A stretch of DNA of 64,000 nucleotides, taken from assembly GCF_011742165.1 (NCBI RefSeq), contig NZ_JAAQTO010000053.1:44641-108640 (forward strand), in the 5' to 3' direction. Position numbers and translations under genes: made by a program. Source of the stretch: Billgrantia bachuensis (lineage in GTDB: Bacteria; Pseudomonadota; Gammaproteobacteria; Pseudomonadales; Halomonadaceae). Of the stretch, positions 8,485 to 17,239 are shown in pieces; the first letter of the stretch is position 1, and each line of letters begins with the position of its first letter. The notes beneath the pieces are model-generated. The model searched no databases, was not told the origin of the DNA, and saw nothing but the letters and a program-made list of their open reading frames with translations.

Positions 8485-10278
8485 ATGTTTCCCTTCGCCG
8501 CTCCCGTTCGTGACCTCCGCTTCGTACTCGAGGAACTGCTCGAGTACCGTTCGCTCGACCTGCCAGGCTTCGGCGAAGCCAGCCCCGACCTGATCGAAGC
8601 GGTACTGGAGGAGGCGGCCAAGCTGGCTGGGGAAGTCTGGGCCCCGCTCAACGCCCGCGGCGACCGCCAGGGCTGCGTGCGCCGTGAAGATGGCGGCGTA
8701 ACCCTGCCGGATGGTTTTGCCGAGGCCTACCAAGCTTATGTGGAAGGCGGCTGGAATGGCATCGGCGTGTCCCAGGCGCTGGGTGGCCAGGGGCTTCCCG
8801 AGGTGGTGGCGAGCAGCGTGCAGGAGATGCTGCATGGCGCCAATATGGCGCTGGGGCTGTGCCCGATGCTCACCGCCGGGGCCATCGAGGCGCTGGCCCA
8901 CCACGGCAGCGATGCGCTCAAGGAGACCTACCTGCCCAGGCTGGTCGAGGGCAGCTGGACCGGCACCATGAACCTCACCGAGCCCCAGGCCGGCTCCGAT
9001 CTGTCCAAGGTGCGCACGCGGGCCGTTCCCTGCCCCGATGAAGAGGGTGATCACTATCGCCTGTTCGGGCAGAAGATCTTCATCACTTGGGGCGAGCACG
9101 ACGCCAGTGAGAACATCATCCATCTGGTACTGGCGCGCAAGCCCGACGCCCCCGAGGGCAACAAGGGCATCTCGCTGTTTCTGGTGCCGAAGTTCCTGGT
9201 CAACGACGACGGTTCGCTGGGTGAGCGCAACGACGTCACCTGTGCCTCCATCGAGCACAAGTTGGGCATCCACGGCTCGCCCACCTGCACCCTCAGCTTC
9301 GGCGAGCACGACGGCGCCATCGGTTACCTGGTGGGCGAGGAGGGGCGCGGTCTCAACCACATGTTCACCATGATGAACGAGGCGCGTCACAAGGTCGGCG
9401 TGCAGGGCATCGGCGTGGCCGAACGCGCCTGCCAGCACGCCTTCGCCTACGCCCTGGACCGCGTGCAGGGCAAGGCGCGCGGTAGTGAGGCGACCATCAG
9501 CGAGCACCTCGACGTGCGTCGCATGCTGCTTTCGATGCGTGCCCGTACCGATGGCCTGCGGGCGCTGGCGCTCTATTGTGCGGCTCAGCTCGACGTGGCA
9601 CGCCACGCCGCCGATAACGCCGAGCGCGAAGCTGCCCAAGCCCGGGTCGACGTGCTGATCCCGGTGGTCAAGGCGTTTTCCACCGACCAGGCCGTGGATA
9701 TCGCCTCCATGGGCGTGCAGGTGCATGGCGGCATGGGCTTCATCGAAGAGACCGGTGCCGCCCAACTGCTGCGCGATGCACGTATCGCGCCGATCTACGA
9801 AGGCACCAATGGCATCCAGGCGCTCGACCTGGCCGGGCGCAAGCTACAGCGAGATGGCGGGGCGGCCCTGGCCGGCCTGATCGAGGAGGTCGAGGCCACG
9901 GTCAGCGAACTGCGTGACAGCGGCGATCTTGCTCCCCTAGGCATAAGCTTGGCGGAGGGAGCCGCCGACCTGCGTGCCGCCATGCAGATCGTGCTCGAGC
10001 AGGGCCGCGACCCCGAATGCGGCCTGGACGCCATCCAGGCCTATGCCACGCCCTTTCTCAACCTGGCCGGTCATGTGCTGTGTGCCTGGCAGATGGGGCG
10101 GGCGGCGCTCAAGGCCAGCGCAGCGCGGACCAGTGGCAGTGACGAGCCGTTCTACCGCAGCAAACTGGCTGCCGCCGACTTTGCGCTGCGCCAGTGGCTA
10201 CCCGTCGGCCGCGCCAATCGCAGCGTGATCGAAGCAGGCATGGAGAGTCTGGCCGACTTCGACGCCTCGGCAATCTGA
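8485..10278 (+). CDS. Acyl-CoA dehydrogenase, long (DmdC-like) family
   Basis: FAD enzyme of 597 aa that oxidises an acyl-CoA to a 2-enoyl-CoA. The size and the extra C-terminal domain fit the roughly 600-residue group that includes DmdC and related dehydrogenases. MNLTEPQAGSDLSKVRTRA is the FAD/substrate block, QVHGGMGFIEE follows, and IYEGTNGIQ carries the likely catalytic base Glu439. It is the first gene of a co-directional cluster with an acyl-CoA ligase, a hydroxyacyl-CoA dehydrogenase and an enoyl-CoA hydratase, so it is probably a fatty or short-chain acid degradation enzyme. Chain length and substrate are not determined. Confidence 0.93.
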   Translation: MFPFAAPVRDLRFVLEELLEYRSLDLPGFGEASPDLIEAVLEEAAKLAGEVWAPLNARGDRQGCVRREDGGVTLPDGFAEAYQAYVEGGWNGIGVSQALGGQGLPEVVASSVQEMLHGANMALGLCPMLTAGAIEALAHHGSDALKETYLPRLVEGSWTGTMNLTEPQAGSDLSKVRTRAVPCPDEEGDHYRLFGQKIFITWGEHDASENIIHLVLARKPDAPEGNKGISLFLVPKFLVNDDGSLGERNDVTCASIEHKLGIHGSPTCTLSFGEHDGAIGYLVGEEGRGLNHMFTMMNEARHKVGVQGIGVAERACQHAFAYALDRVQGKARGSEATISEHLDVRRMLLSMRARTDGLRALALYCAAQLDVARHAADNAEREAAQARVDVLIPVVKAFSTDQAVDIASMGVQVHGGMGFIEETGAAQLLRDARIAPIYEGTNGIQALDLAGRKLQRDGGAALAGLIEEVEATVSELRDSGDLAPLGISLAEGAADLRAAMQIVLEQGRDPECGLDAIQAYATPFLNLAGHVLCAWQMGRAALKASAARTSGSDEPFYRSKLAAADFALRQWLPVGRANRSVIEAGMESLADFDASAI

Positions 10279-10363
10279 GGCGTTGGCAGCGGCCGGCCGA
10301 CTCACCGGCCGCTGCAGGCTGGAATCGCACCACACAATAACGACATTCCACTCGGAGCCCACC

Positions 10364-11995
10364 ATGAACGACAGCATCTTCGAACAGGACCTGCCCAAGA
10401 CGCCGGCCAACCATGTGGCGCTATCGCCACTGACCTTCATCGAGCGCAGCGCTTCCATCTACCCCGATTACCCGGCGGTCATCCATGGCAACATCCGCCG
10501 CAGCTGGAGCGAGACCTGGGTGCGCTGTCGCCGGCTTGCCTCGGCGCTCGAGAAGCGCGGCATTCAGCCCGGCGAGACGGTAGCGGCCATGTTGCCCAAC
10601 GTGCCGGCCATGTTCGAGGCCCACTTCGGTGTGCCGTTGGCCGGTTGCGTGCTCAACACGCTCAATATTCGCCTCGACGCCGAGGCCATCTCCTACATGC
10701 TGGAACACGGTGAGGCTCAGGCGATCCTGGTCGACCCGGAGTTCGCCGACGTGATCGAGGATGCCGTCTCGCGGCTGGCGATCAAGCCGTTGGTGATCGA
10801 CGTGGATGATCCCATGTTCGAGGGTGAGGTGCGCCACATCGGCGAGCTGGAATACGAGGCACTGCTGGCCGAGGGCGAGGCAGAATTTGCCTACCGCCTG
10901 CCCGAGGACGAGTGGCAGGCAATCTCGCTCAACTACACGTCGGGCACCACCGGCAAGCCCAAGGGAGTGGTCTATCACCATCGTGGTGCTTACCTCAACG
11001 CGGTGAGCAACATCCTCGAGTGGGCCATGCCGCACCATCCGGTCTACCTCTGGACCCTGCCGATGTTCCATTGCAACGGCTGGTGTTTCCCCTGGACCAT
11101 CGCCGCCAATGCCGGTACCAGCGTCTGCCTGCGTAAGGTCGACCCCAAGAAAATCATGGATCTGATCGTCGACGAGAAGGTGACCCACTTCAGCGGCGCA
11201 CCTATTGTGCTCAACGGACTGGTCAACTTGCCCGCGGAGCAGAAGCGCGAGTTCGACCATCCGGTGAAGGTCACCACCGCCGGCGCCGCACCCCCCGCCT
11301 CGGTAATCGCCGGGGTCGAGAAGCTCGGCATCGAGGTTACCCATGTCTATGGCCTCACCGAGGTCTACGGCCCGGTGACGGTATGCGCCTGGCGCGAGGC
11401 CTGGGATGAGTTGCCGCTGGAACAGCGGGCCAGGATCAAGGCGCGCCAGGGCGTTCGCTACCACATGCTCGAAGCACTCTGCGTGGCCGATCCCAACACC
11501 TTGGAGCCGGTGCCCAAGGACGGCGAGACCATCGGCGAGATCCTGATGCGCGGCAACAACGTGATGAAGGGCTATCTCAAGAATGAGGCCGCCACCGAGC
11601 AGGCGCTGGAAGGTGGCTGGTATCATACCGGCGACCTGGCCGTGTGGCACCCGGACGGTTACATCGAGATCAAGGATCGCTCCAAGGACATCATCATCTC
11701 CGGTGGTGAGAACATCTCCACCATCGAAGTGGAGGATGCCATCTACTCCCATCCTGCAGTGGAAGAAGCCGCGGTGGTGGCCAAGCCCGACGAGAAATGG
11801 GGCGAGACACCCTGCGCCTTCGTCAAGCTCAAGGTGGGTTTCGGCGAGGTCACCGAGGCCGACATCATCGAGCACTGCCGTGAGCACCTGGCGCGCTTCA
11901 AGGTCCCGAAGACGGTGATCTTCACCGAGCTGCCCAAGACCTCAACCGGCAAGATACAGAAATTCGTTCTGCGTGAAGAAGCGCGCAAGCACTGA
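10364..11995 (+). CDS. Acyl-CoA synthetase (AMP-forming), medium-chain / DmdB-like
   Basis: Cytosolic ligase of 543 aa that activates a carboxylic acid to its CoA thioester through an acyl-AMP. The ATG 10364 (MNDSIFEQDLPKT) is preferred over an in-frame upstream start because a GGAG box precedes it. Adenylation motifs are present: YTSGTTGKPKGV (phosphate loop), VTHVYGLTEVYGP, WYHTGDLAVWHPDGYIEIKDR, and the C-terminal catalytic Lys in LPKTSTGKIQKF. It sits between the dehydrogenase and the hydroxyacyl-CoA dehydrogenase in one operon and would supply their substrate. The exact acid is unknown. Confidence 0.93.
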   Translation: MNDSIFEQDLPKTPANHVALSPLTFIERSASIYPDYPAVIHGNIRRSWSETWVRCRRLASALEKRGIQPGETVAAMLPNVPAMFEAHFGVPLAGCVLNTLNIRLDAEAISYMLEHGEAQAILVDPEFADVIEDAVSRLAIKPLVIDVDDPMFEGEVRHIGELEYEALLAEGEAEFAYRLPEDEWQAISLNYTSGTTGKPKGVVYHHRGAYLNAVSNILEWAMPHHPVYLWTLPMFHCNGWCFPWTIAANAGTSVCLRKVDPKKIMDLIVDEKVTHFSGAPIVLNGLVNLPAEQKREFDHPVKVTTAGAAPPASVIAGVEKLGIEVTHVYGLTEVYGPVTVCAWREAWDELPLEQRARIKARQGVRYHMLEALCVADPNTLEPVPKDGETIGEILMRGNNVMKGYLKNEAATEQALEGGWYHTGDLAVWHPDGYIEIKDRSKDIIISGGENISTIEVEDAIYSHPAVEEAAVVAKPDEKWGETPCAFVKLKVGFGEVTEADIIEHCREHLARFKVPKTVIFTELPKTSTGKIQKFVLREEARKH

Positions 11996-12009
11996 ACGGG
12001 AGGGACACC

Positions 12010-12858
12010 ATGAGTCATCAATCGATAGGCGTGGTCGGTGCCGGCACCATGGGGCAGGGCATCGCCCAGGTACTGGTCGCGAGCGGTTTCCCCGTCCAGC
12101 TCTACGACGTGGCCGACGAGCAGCTCGGCCGTGCCCAGGCCGCCATCGACAAGGGGCTGGGCAAGCTGGTGGCCAAGGAGAAGCTCGGTGAGGGGGAGAA
12201 GAGCGGGGCCATGGCGCGCCTCGAGCTGACCACCTCGCTGGAAGCGCTGCGCGGCTGCGAAGTGATCGTCGAGGCCGCTCCCGAGCAGCCGGCGCTGAAG
12301 GAGAAGCTGTTCCGCGACCTGAGCCGCCTGAGCCATGACGCCATCCTGGCGTCCAATACCTCGTCGCTATCGCTGACCCGGCTCGCCGCGGTATGCGAGC
12401 GCCCCGAGCGCGTGGTGGGCATGCACTTCTTCAACCCGGTGCCTGTACTCAAGCTGGTCGAGGTGATCCGTGCCGAGCAGACCTCTGATGCCACCGTGGC
12501 CCGCATCGAGGAGCTGGCCAGAGCGCTGGGCAAGACCTCGGTAGCCATCGCCGATTCGCCTGGGTTCGCCGTCAACCGCCTGCTCGTGCCGATGATCAAC
12601 GAGGCCGCCTTTCTACTGCAGGAAGGGGCGGCCAGCGCCGAAGACATCGACCAGTCGATGAAGCTCGGCGCCGCTCACCCCATGGGGCCGCTGGCGCTCG
12701 CCGACCTGATTGGCCTGGACGTTTGCCTGGCGATCATGGAGGTGCTGCAGGAGGGCTTCGGCGATCCCAAGTATCGCCCCTGCCCGTTGCTCCGGCGCAT
12801 GGTGGCGGCCGGCTATCTGGGGCGCAAGACGGGGCGGGGCTTTCATGTGTATGACTGA
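12010..12858 (+). CDS. 3-hydroxyacyl-CoA (3-hydroxybutyryl-CoA) dehydrogenase
   Basis: 282-aa NAD-dependent enzyme that oxidises 3-hydroxyacyl-CoA to 3-ketoacyl-CoA. The Rossmann motif GVVGAGTMGQGIA is at the N-terminus. The catalytic region EAAPE...SNTSSLS...MHFFNPVPVLKLVEV and the C-terminal helical block DSPGFAVNRLLVPMINEA are typical of the PaaH/Hbd single-domain family. The end, LGRKTGRGFHVYD, is the usual family terminus. It starts 14 nt after the ligase stop, with a GGGAGG box before ATG 12010. Confidence 0.94.
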   Translation: MSHQSIGVVGAGTMGQGIAQVLVASGFPVQLYDVADEQLGRAQAAIDKGLGKLVAKEKLGEGEKSGAMARLELTTSLEALRGCEVIVEAAPEQPALKEKLFRDLSRLSHDAILASNTSSLSLTRLAAVCERPERVVGMHFFNPVPVLKLVEVIRAEQTSDATVARIEELARALGKTSVAIADSPGFAVNRLLVPMINEAAFLLQEGAASAEDIDQSMKLGAAHPMGPLALADLIGLDVCLAIMEVLQEGFGDPKYRPCPLLRRMVAAGYLGRKTGRGFHVYD

Positions 12859-12961
12859 CCGATAGTGGGGGCGACGAAAAAGGGGATTGCCGACCAACCA
12901 AGCGTTCGCTAGGGTTGGTCGGTAACCACTTCACAAGAACGCGACACAACAGGAGCCCCAC

Positions 12962-13735
12962 ATGAGCGAGAAGCTGATCGATGTGGCCGAAGACGCCGGC
13001 GTCGTGCGTCTGACAATCAATCGTCCGAAAGCCCTGAATGCGCTCAACAGCGGCGTGCTGCACGAGCTGGAAACCATCCTGACCGAGCTTGAAACGCGCC
13101 AGGGCCTGCGCGCCGTGCTGATCACCGGGGCAGGGGAAAAATCATTCGTCGCCGGTGCCGACATCACCGAGATGCGCGAGAAGACGCCGGAGGAAGCTCG
13201 TGCCTTCGCCAGCCAGGCGCTGCGTACCATCAAGCGCCTCGAAGCGTTGCCGGTGCCGGTGGTCGCCCTGGTGAACGGGTTTTGTCTTGGCGGCGGCTGC
13301 GAACTGGCGCTGGCCTGCGACTGGGCCGTAGCCAGCGACAACGCCATCTTCGGCCAGCCCGAAGTGTTGCTGGGTGTGATCCCAGGCTTCGGCGGCACCC
13401 AGCGCCTGCCGCGTCGAGTAGGGCCGGCCATGGCATTGGACCTGGTCACCACCGGGCGCAAGATCGATGCCCAGGAGGCGCTGCGCATCGGCCTGGTCAA
13501 CCGCGTGATGCCCCAGGCCGAACTCGAAGGCTACGCCGAGGAACTGATTAAGCAGCTCTCCGGCAACGGCCCGCAAGCCGTGCGCGCCGCCAAGCAGGCC
13601 GTGCACGATGGCATGGACCAAGACCTCGACAGCGCCCTGGCCCTGGAAACCGCGCTGTTCGCGTTCTGCTTCGCCGGCGAGGAGCAGAGTGAGGGCATGG
13701 GGGCCTTCGTCGAGAAGCGCAAGCCTAACTTCTGA
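12962..13735 (+). CDS. Enoyl-CoA hydratase (crotonase family)
   Basis: 257-aa enzyme that hydrates 2-enoyl-CoA. Crotonase signatures are SFVAGADITEM, FCLGGGCELALACDW and FGQPEVLLGVIPGFGGTQRLPR, with the two glutamates expected at the active site in CELALACD and QPEV. It follows the hydroxyacyl-CoA dehydrogenase after a 103-nt gap, with AGGAG upstream of ATG 12962, and is closed by a terminator. No thiolase is present in the cluster, so the final cleavage must be encoded elsewhere. Confidence 0.94.
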   Translation: MSEKLIDVAEDAGVVRLTINRPKALNALNSGVLHELETILTELETRQGLRAVLITGAGEKSFVAGADITEMREKTPEEARAFASQALRTIKRLEALPVPVVALVNGFCLGGGCELALACDWAVASDNAIFGQPEVLLGVIPGFGGTQRLPRRVGPAMALDLVTTGRKIDAQEALRIGLVNRVMPQAELEGYAEELIKQLSGNGPQAVRAAKQAVHDGMDQDLDSALALETALFAFCFAGEEQSEGMGAFVEKRKPNF

Positions 13736-13754
13736 TACCTGTCTTCTACTTTTC

Positions 13755-13795
13755 AAGGACGGCAGAGACGTTTGTCACTGCCGTCCTTCTTTTAC
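13755..13795 (+). terminator. Terminator of the acyl-CoA operon
   Basis: An 11-bp perfect stem (AAGGACGGCAG / CTGCCGTCCTT) with a 12-nt loop is followed by CTTTTA. It lies between the convergent hydratase gene and the secreted-protein gene ending at 13792. Confidence 0.8.
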
Positions 13796-14442
13796 GCCTC
13801 AGGATTCAGCGTGCGGTGATAGGCACAGCTCACTAGTGGATTGAAGGGCTCGAGGTGTGTGGCCGCATTGGTGCGGAACCAGACGTGCTGGTCATAGTGC
13901 GGTTCGAAGCCATGGGCTTCGTCGCTGGCCGTGTTCGGGTCGTCGGCCATGTAGTCCCACTGGCGGCCGGCGAAGACCGGCGGCTCACTGTTGCCGGCGG
14001 CTTCCCAGGCTTGCTGAAAGACCAGGTTTTCGACCCCGACCAGCAGCATCGAACCATCTGCCTGGGGCTCGTAGAGCAGAATGGAGGGAGTGTGGAAGTC
14101 GAGATTGATGCCATTGCCGTCGACGCGCGGCTCGACGGCCGTGATGCCCAGCAGGTCGGGACGCAGGTAATGAATACCCATGTCGCCTAGCTCTGCTGGA
14201 AAACCCTCTGCTGCTGCACTCACGCATTGACCGGAGGGATCGGGCACGTAACCTTCCGCCAATGCCACGTTCACATCTTCGAAGCGCTGTGTGGCGGCGC
14301 GGATCGCGTCGATCATTGCTGCTACGTTACCCTCTTCGGTCGGCCCGCTCGTCGAGTGTGCCAAAGCGCTGGCGCTCATTGTCATGGCAGCGCCGAGCCA
14401 CAGCCCCGCCCACATCACTTTGGTGATCATCTGTCTTTTCAT
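13792..14442 (-). CDS. Conserved secreted protein of unknown function
   Basis: 216 aa from ATG 14442, preceded by GGGAGAA. An N-terminal signal peptide (MKRQMITKVMW...SASALAHS) predicts export. The mature part has the blocks MGIHYLRPDLLG, PSILLYEPQADGSMLLVGVENLVF and, near the end, HYDQHVWFRTNAATHLEPFNPLVSC. I recall similar uncharacterised secreted proteins in which a 'VGVEY' strand is followed by a terminal 'HVW...NPxGxFxxxNPxVxC' block, but no function is known to me. Several His, Asp and Tyr residues could bind metal. It is monocistronic. Confidence 0.75.
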   Translation of the reverse strand: MKRQMITKVMWAGLWLGAAMTMSASALAHSTSGPTEEGNVAAMIDAIRAATQRFEDVNVALAEGYVPDPSGQCVSAAAEGFPAELGDMGIHYLRPDLLGITAVEPRVDGNGINLDFHTPSILLYEPQADGSMLLVGVENLVFQQAWEAAGNSEPPVFAGRQWDYMADDPNTASDEAHGFEPHYDQHVWFRTNAATHLEPFNPLVSCAYHRTLNPEA

Positions 14443-14567
14443 TGTTTTTCTCCCCATGCAGTCAGCGTTCGCACCGAAACCTGAGCGCGGCGCGCTTACG
14501 GAGAGTAACAAGGCTCGAAGGGGAGACGAGGCTGATTCTGTCTAACGAGAAAGAAGGGGGGCGGCGG

Positions 14568-15449
14568 TTAAGCCACTTCGCGCCGCCGCCAGCGAATCAT
14601 TCCTGTAGCAATGGCGGTTCCCGTCAAGGTAATGGCCATGCCGACCATGACCTGCAGGCTGAGTCGTTCGCCCAGCAGCAGATAGCCCCACAGCAGGGCA
14701 CTGACCGGCACCAGGAAGGTTACCGTGGAGGTGGCGGTGGCACCGGCACTCGAGATCAGGCCGAAGTAGAGCAGAAAGGCGAGAGTGGTGCTGAAGGCGG
14801 CAAGCCCCAGGCCATTGGCCCAGGCCAGGCCGCTGATCGGCTCGGCGGGCCACAGCCACAAACCGGGAATCAGCAGGATCAGCGCCGACATGGCGGTGCT
14901 GCCGGCAGCCAGCACCCGCACCGGCAGGTGCGACAGGTAGGTCTTGGAGTAATTGGTGGCCACGCCGTAGCAGAAGGTCGCTCCAACGGCGGCGAGGATG
15001 AACCAGCCATCACCGCCCAGGGCGAAATCCAGCCTATTGGCCGAGAGTACATAGACGCCGAAGAAGGCCAGCGCCAGGCCCAGATACTGCTGGCGGCGTA
15101 CCGGGGTGGTGAAGAACAGCGCGCCGAGCAGAGCGGTGAAGATGGGTGTGGTGGCGTTGATCAGCGAAGTGAAGCCCGCCTCGAGCCGCACCGTGGCCAA
15201 TGCCAGCAGGCTGAAAGGCAGCACGTGATTGACCAACCCCAGCAACAGCAGGCCGCCCTTGTTCTCCCAGACCAGCTTTAGATAGCGCAGGCTGAACAGC
15301 AGGGGCAGCAGAAGCAGTGAGCCGATGCCCATGCGCACCAGAATCAGCGACACCGGGCCGAACTCAGGCACTGCCACGCGCATGAAGATGAACGACATGC
15401 CCCATAGCGTCGAGAGCAGGATCAGGCGTAGAGAATCGGCCGGTGACAT
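14568..15449 (-). CDS. EamA/DMT-superfamily transporter
   Basis: Inner-membrane protein of 293 aa with about ten hydrophobic helices arranged as two EamA repeats: LILLSTLWGMSFIFMRVAV opens repeat one and DGWFILAAVGATFCYGVATN opens repeat two. This is typical of drug/metabolite exporters. ATG 15449 (MSPADSLRL) is chosen because AAGGA lies 7 nt upstream; the in-frame start 45 nt earlier has none. The transported compound is unknown. Confidence 0.88.
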   Translation of the reverse strand: MSPADSLRLILLSTLWGMSFIFMRVAVPEFGPVSLILVRMGIGSLLLLPLLFSLRYLKLVWENKGGLLLLGLVNHVLPFSLLALATVRLEAGFTSLINATTPIFTALLGALFFTTPVRRQQYLGLALAFFGVYVLSANRLDFALGGDGWFILAAVGATFCYGVATNYSKTYLSHLPVRVLAAGSTAMSALILLIPGLWLWPAEPISGLAWANGLGLAAFSTTLAFLLYFGLISSAGATATSTVTFLVPVSALLWGYLLLGERLSLQVMVGMAITLTGTAIATGMIRWRRREVA

Positions 15450-15564
15450 GCGGCGTCCTTGAAGGGCTGTAGCAGAACAGTGAGCGTAGACCATGCCGTC
15501 AGTCTATGGAAAGGCTTCATTCCATCAATATTCGTGATGGCAATCATCAAGCGAGAGAGAAGGC

Positions 15565-15945
15565 TCAAGTCGACGCGCCGACGACGATCCAACCCTCGGC
15601 GTCGACGCTCACCGGCACCCGGTCGAGCTCACAGCCGAGGCCGAAGCCGCCGAGGCCCTCTCCAGTGCGCGTCGAGAAGGTCGCATCATGGTTGCTGCAG
15701 CGCAGCTGCTCGCCGTCGCGACTGAGAATCCGCGAACCGCGCTGGTCGAGGGGAAGATATTGATGAGGGCAGGCATTGACGTAGCCGAACAGCGCTTCGT
15801 CGAGGCGAATCAACAGCAGCGGGAAGGTGCCTTTCTCACTCGCCAGGGTCAGGCTGTGAGTTTCACCGGGCGTAAGTTCCTCCAGCCTGACGAGGCGCGT
15901 TCCAGGCGCGGGTGCGCTACGATATTGCTGCCATGCCTGAGTCAT
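15565..15945 (-). CDS. Rieske-type [2Fe-2S] ferredoxin-like protein
   Basis: 126-aa single-domain protein with both Rieske cluster motifs: CPHQYLPLDQRG (C-x-H) around residue 59 and LRCSNHDATF (C-x2-H) around residue 82. There is no signal peptide or membrane segment, so it is a soluble electron carrier or the ferredoxin component of an oxygenase. It diverges from the MOSC-domain gene; a strong hairpin-forming palindrome lies between them. Its redox partner is unknown. Confidence 0.88.
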   Translation of the reverse strand: MTQAWQQYRSAPAPGTRLVRLEELTPGETHSLTLASEKGTFPLLLIRLDEALFGYVNACPHQYLPLDQRGSRILSRDGEQLRCSNHDATFSTRTGEGLGGFGLGCELDRVPVSVDAEGWIVVGAST

Positions 15946-15968
15946 GACGAAAAGCCCTCCTACGGTAA

Positions 15969-16000
15969 GCGAGCCGTCATTGTCGCCAATGACGGCTCGC
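15969..16000 (+). repeat. 14-bp perfect inverted repeat between the Rieske and MOSC genes
   Basis: GCGAGCCGTCATTG (15969-15982) and its exact reverse complement (15987-16000) flank a 4-nt loop. It is the only strong structure in the 117-nt divergent intergenic region and has no T-tract on either side, which argues against a simple terminator. Confidence 0.7.
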
Positions 16001-16062
16001 CTGTCAGCGTGGGCTCGGGCTGAACCTGCTTGAACAATGGGCGCAATTCAGAGGAACAGAGC

Positions 16063-16902
16063 GTGAGAATCAAGGAACTCAATCTCTACCCGGTCAAGTC
16101 GCTGCGCGGCATTCCGCTCGATCGGGCGACCCTGGGCGTGCGCGGCTTGGCTTACGACCGCAACTGGATGGTGGTCGATCAGGTAGGGCGCTTCGTCACC
16201 CAGCGGCAGATGCCGGGCATGGCGCGGGTGACGGTCCGGCTCGAGGAAGACTGGCTGGTGCTGGAACATCCCGAAGCGCAGCCGCTGGCCATTGCACTGG
16301 CACGCCGCGACCAGCCCCGGCTGACCACTTACGTATGGGACGATGCCTGCCAGGCGCTGGACGAAGGAGAGGAGGCAAGCCGCTGGCTTACCGCCGTACT
16401 TGGCGACCTGCGCGGCAGTGCGTTGCGCCTGGTACGCTTCGATGACGCTCACCGGCGCCCCGTGGAGTCCCGCTATCTCCAGGGCGAAGAGGCCCATACC
16501 GCCTTTGCCGATGGCTATCCCTTCCTGATCGCCTCGCAAGCCTCGCTCGATGCCCTCAACCGTGAACTGCAACAAAAGGTCCTCGTGCCACTGCCCATGA
16601 ACCGGTTCCGGCCCAATATCGTAATCGAAGGGGTTTCCGCCTTCGCCGAAGATGGCTGGAACGAGGTGATGGCGCAGGAGGGCCAATACCGCTTCGGGCT
16701 GCGCAAGCCGTGCCAGCGCTGCAAGATCACTACCATCAACCAGGCCAATGGAACCATCGAAGTTCCCGGCGAGCCGCTGCAGACCTTGATCCAGATGAAA
16801 ACTCAGCCACTGCGGCCGGGGGCGTATTTTGGCCAGAACGCTACGCTGCTCACGGGCGAAGGGGAAGTCATCGCAGTGGGCGAGACGCTCCATGCGAAGT
16901 GA
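16063..16902 (+). CDS. MOSC domain protein (YcbX-like, without ferredoxin tail)
   Basis: 279 aa. The GTG at 16063 is chosen because AGAGGA precedes it at good spacing; an upstream TTG is weaker. It has the MOSC N-terminal beta-barrel start (IKELNLYPVKSLRGIPLDRA) and the MOSC core with the molybdenum-cofactor-associated Cys region FGLRKPCQRCKITTIN. E. coli YcbX is about 90 residues longer because of a C-terminal [2Fe-2S] ferredoxin domain, which is missing here. Family members reduce N-hydroxylated compounds using the molybdenum cofactor; the activity of this one is inferred. Confidence 0.86.
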   Translation: MRIKELNLYPVKSLRGIPLDRATLGVRGLAYDRNWMVVDQVGRFVTQRQMPGMARVTVRLEEDWLVLEHPEAQPLAIALARRDQPRLTTYVWDDACQALDEGEEASRWLTAVLGDLRGSALRLVRFDDAHRRPVESRYLQGEEAHTAFADGYPFLIASQASLDALNRELQQKVLVPLPMNRFRPNIVIEGVSAFAEDGWNEVMAQEGQYRFGLRKPCQRCKITTINQANGTIEVPGEPLQTLIQMKTQPLRPGAYFGQNATLLTGEGEVIAVGETLHAK

Positions 16903-17239
16903 AGGCGTCTGCTGCCTACTTGGGAAATGAGGGCCACGGAAGGGGCGCAAAAAAGAAGCCCGCTAAGAAGCGGGCGCTAAGCAAGGGACTCACGACTGCT
17001 GTGCAAGAACCGGCGTGAGTAGACTCAAGATAGCGCTATTCCTGCGTTGAGAATGTCATCCATTTACCCTCTGTCTTGTAGGAAATTGCCTACAACGAGC
17101 GTAAGCCGGAGCGTCGGAGCTAATACATGCTGTCGCTCGTCAGGGGTCTCCATCGCAGGTGTCTGCTGTGACTTGCTGCACTACGCTTCCAGGTATCGCT
17201 TTACCGCCCCGTATCTACGGCAACAGGGAGAGTGCCACG
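16903..17239. other. 337-nt gap with one hairpin
   Basis: No open frame of convincing composition. The only structure I see is the GC hairpin at 16958-16975. A short leader before the DUF488 gene contains its GGGAGAG ribosome site. Confidence 0.6.
16949..16975 (-). terminator. Minus-strand-oriented hairpin with T-tract
   Basis: GCCCGC / GCGGGC with a 6-nt loop is followed on the minus strand by TTCTTTTTT. It lies after the MOSC gene but points the opposite way, and no minus-strand gene is visible upstream of it. Confidence 0.4.

Noticed and set aside
16955..17020. Hairpin region that might be a tRNA or small RNA
   Set aside because: No cloverleaf arms or CCA-type end can be drawn; only a single short stem with an A/T-tract is present.
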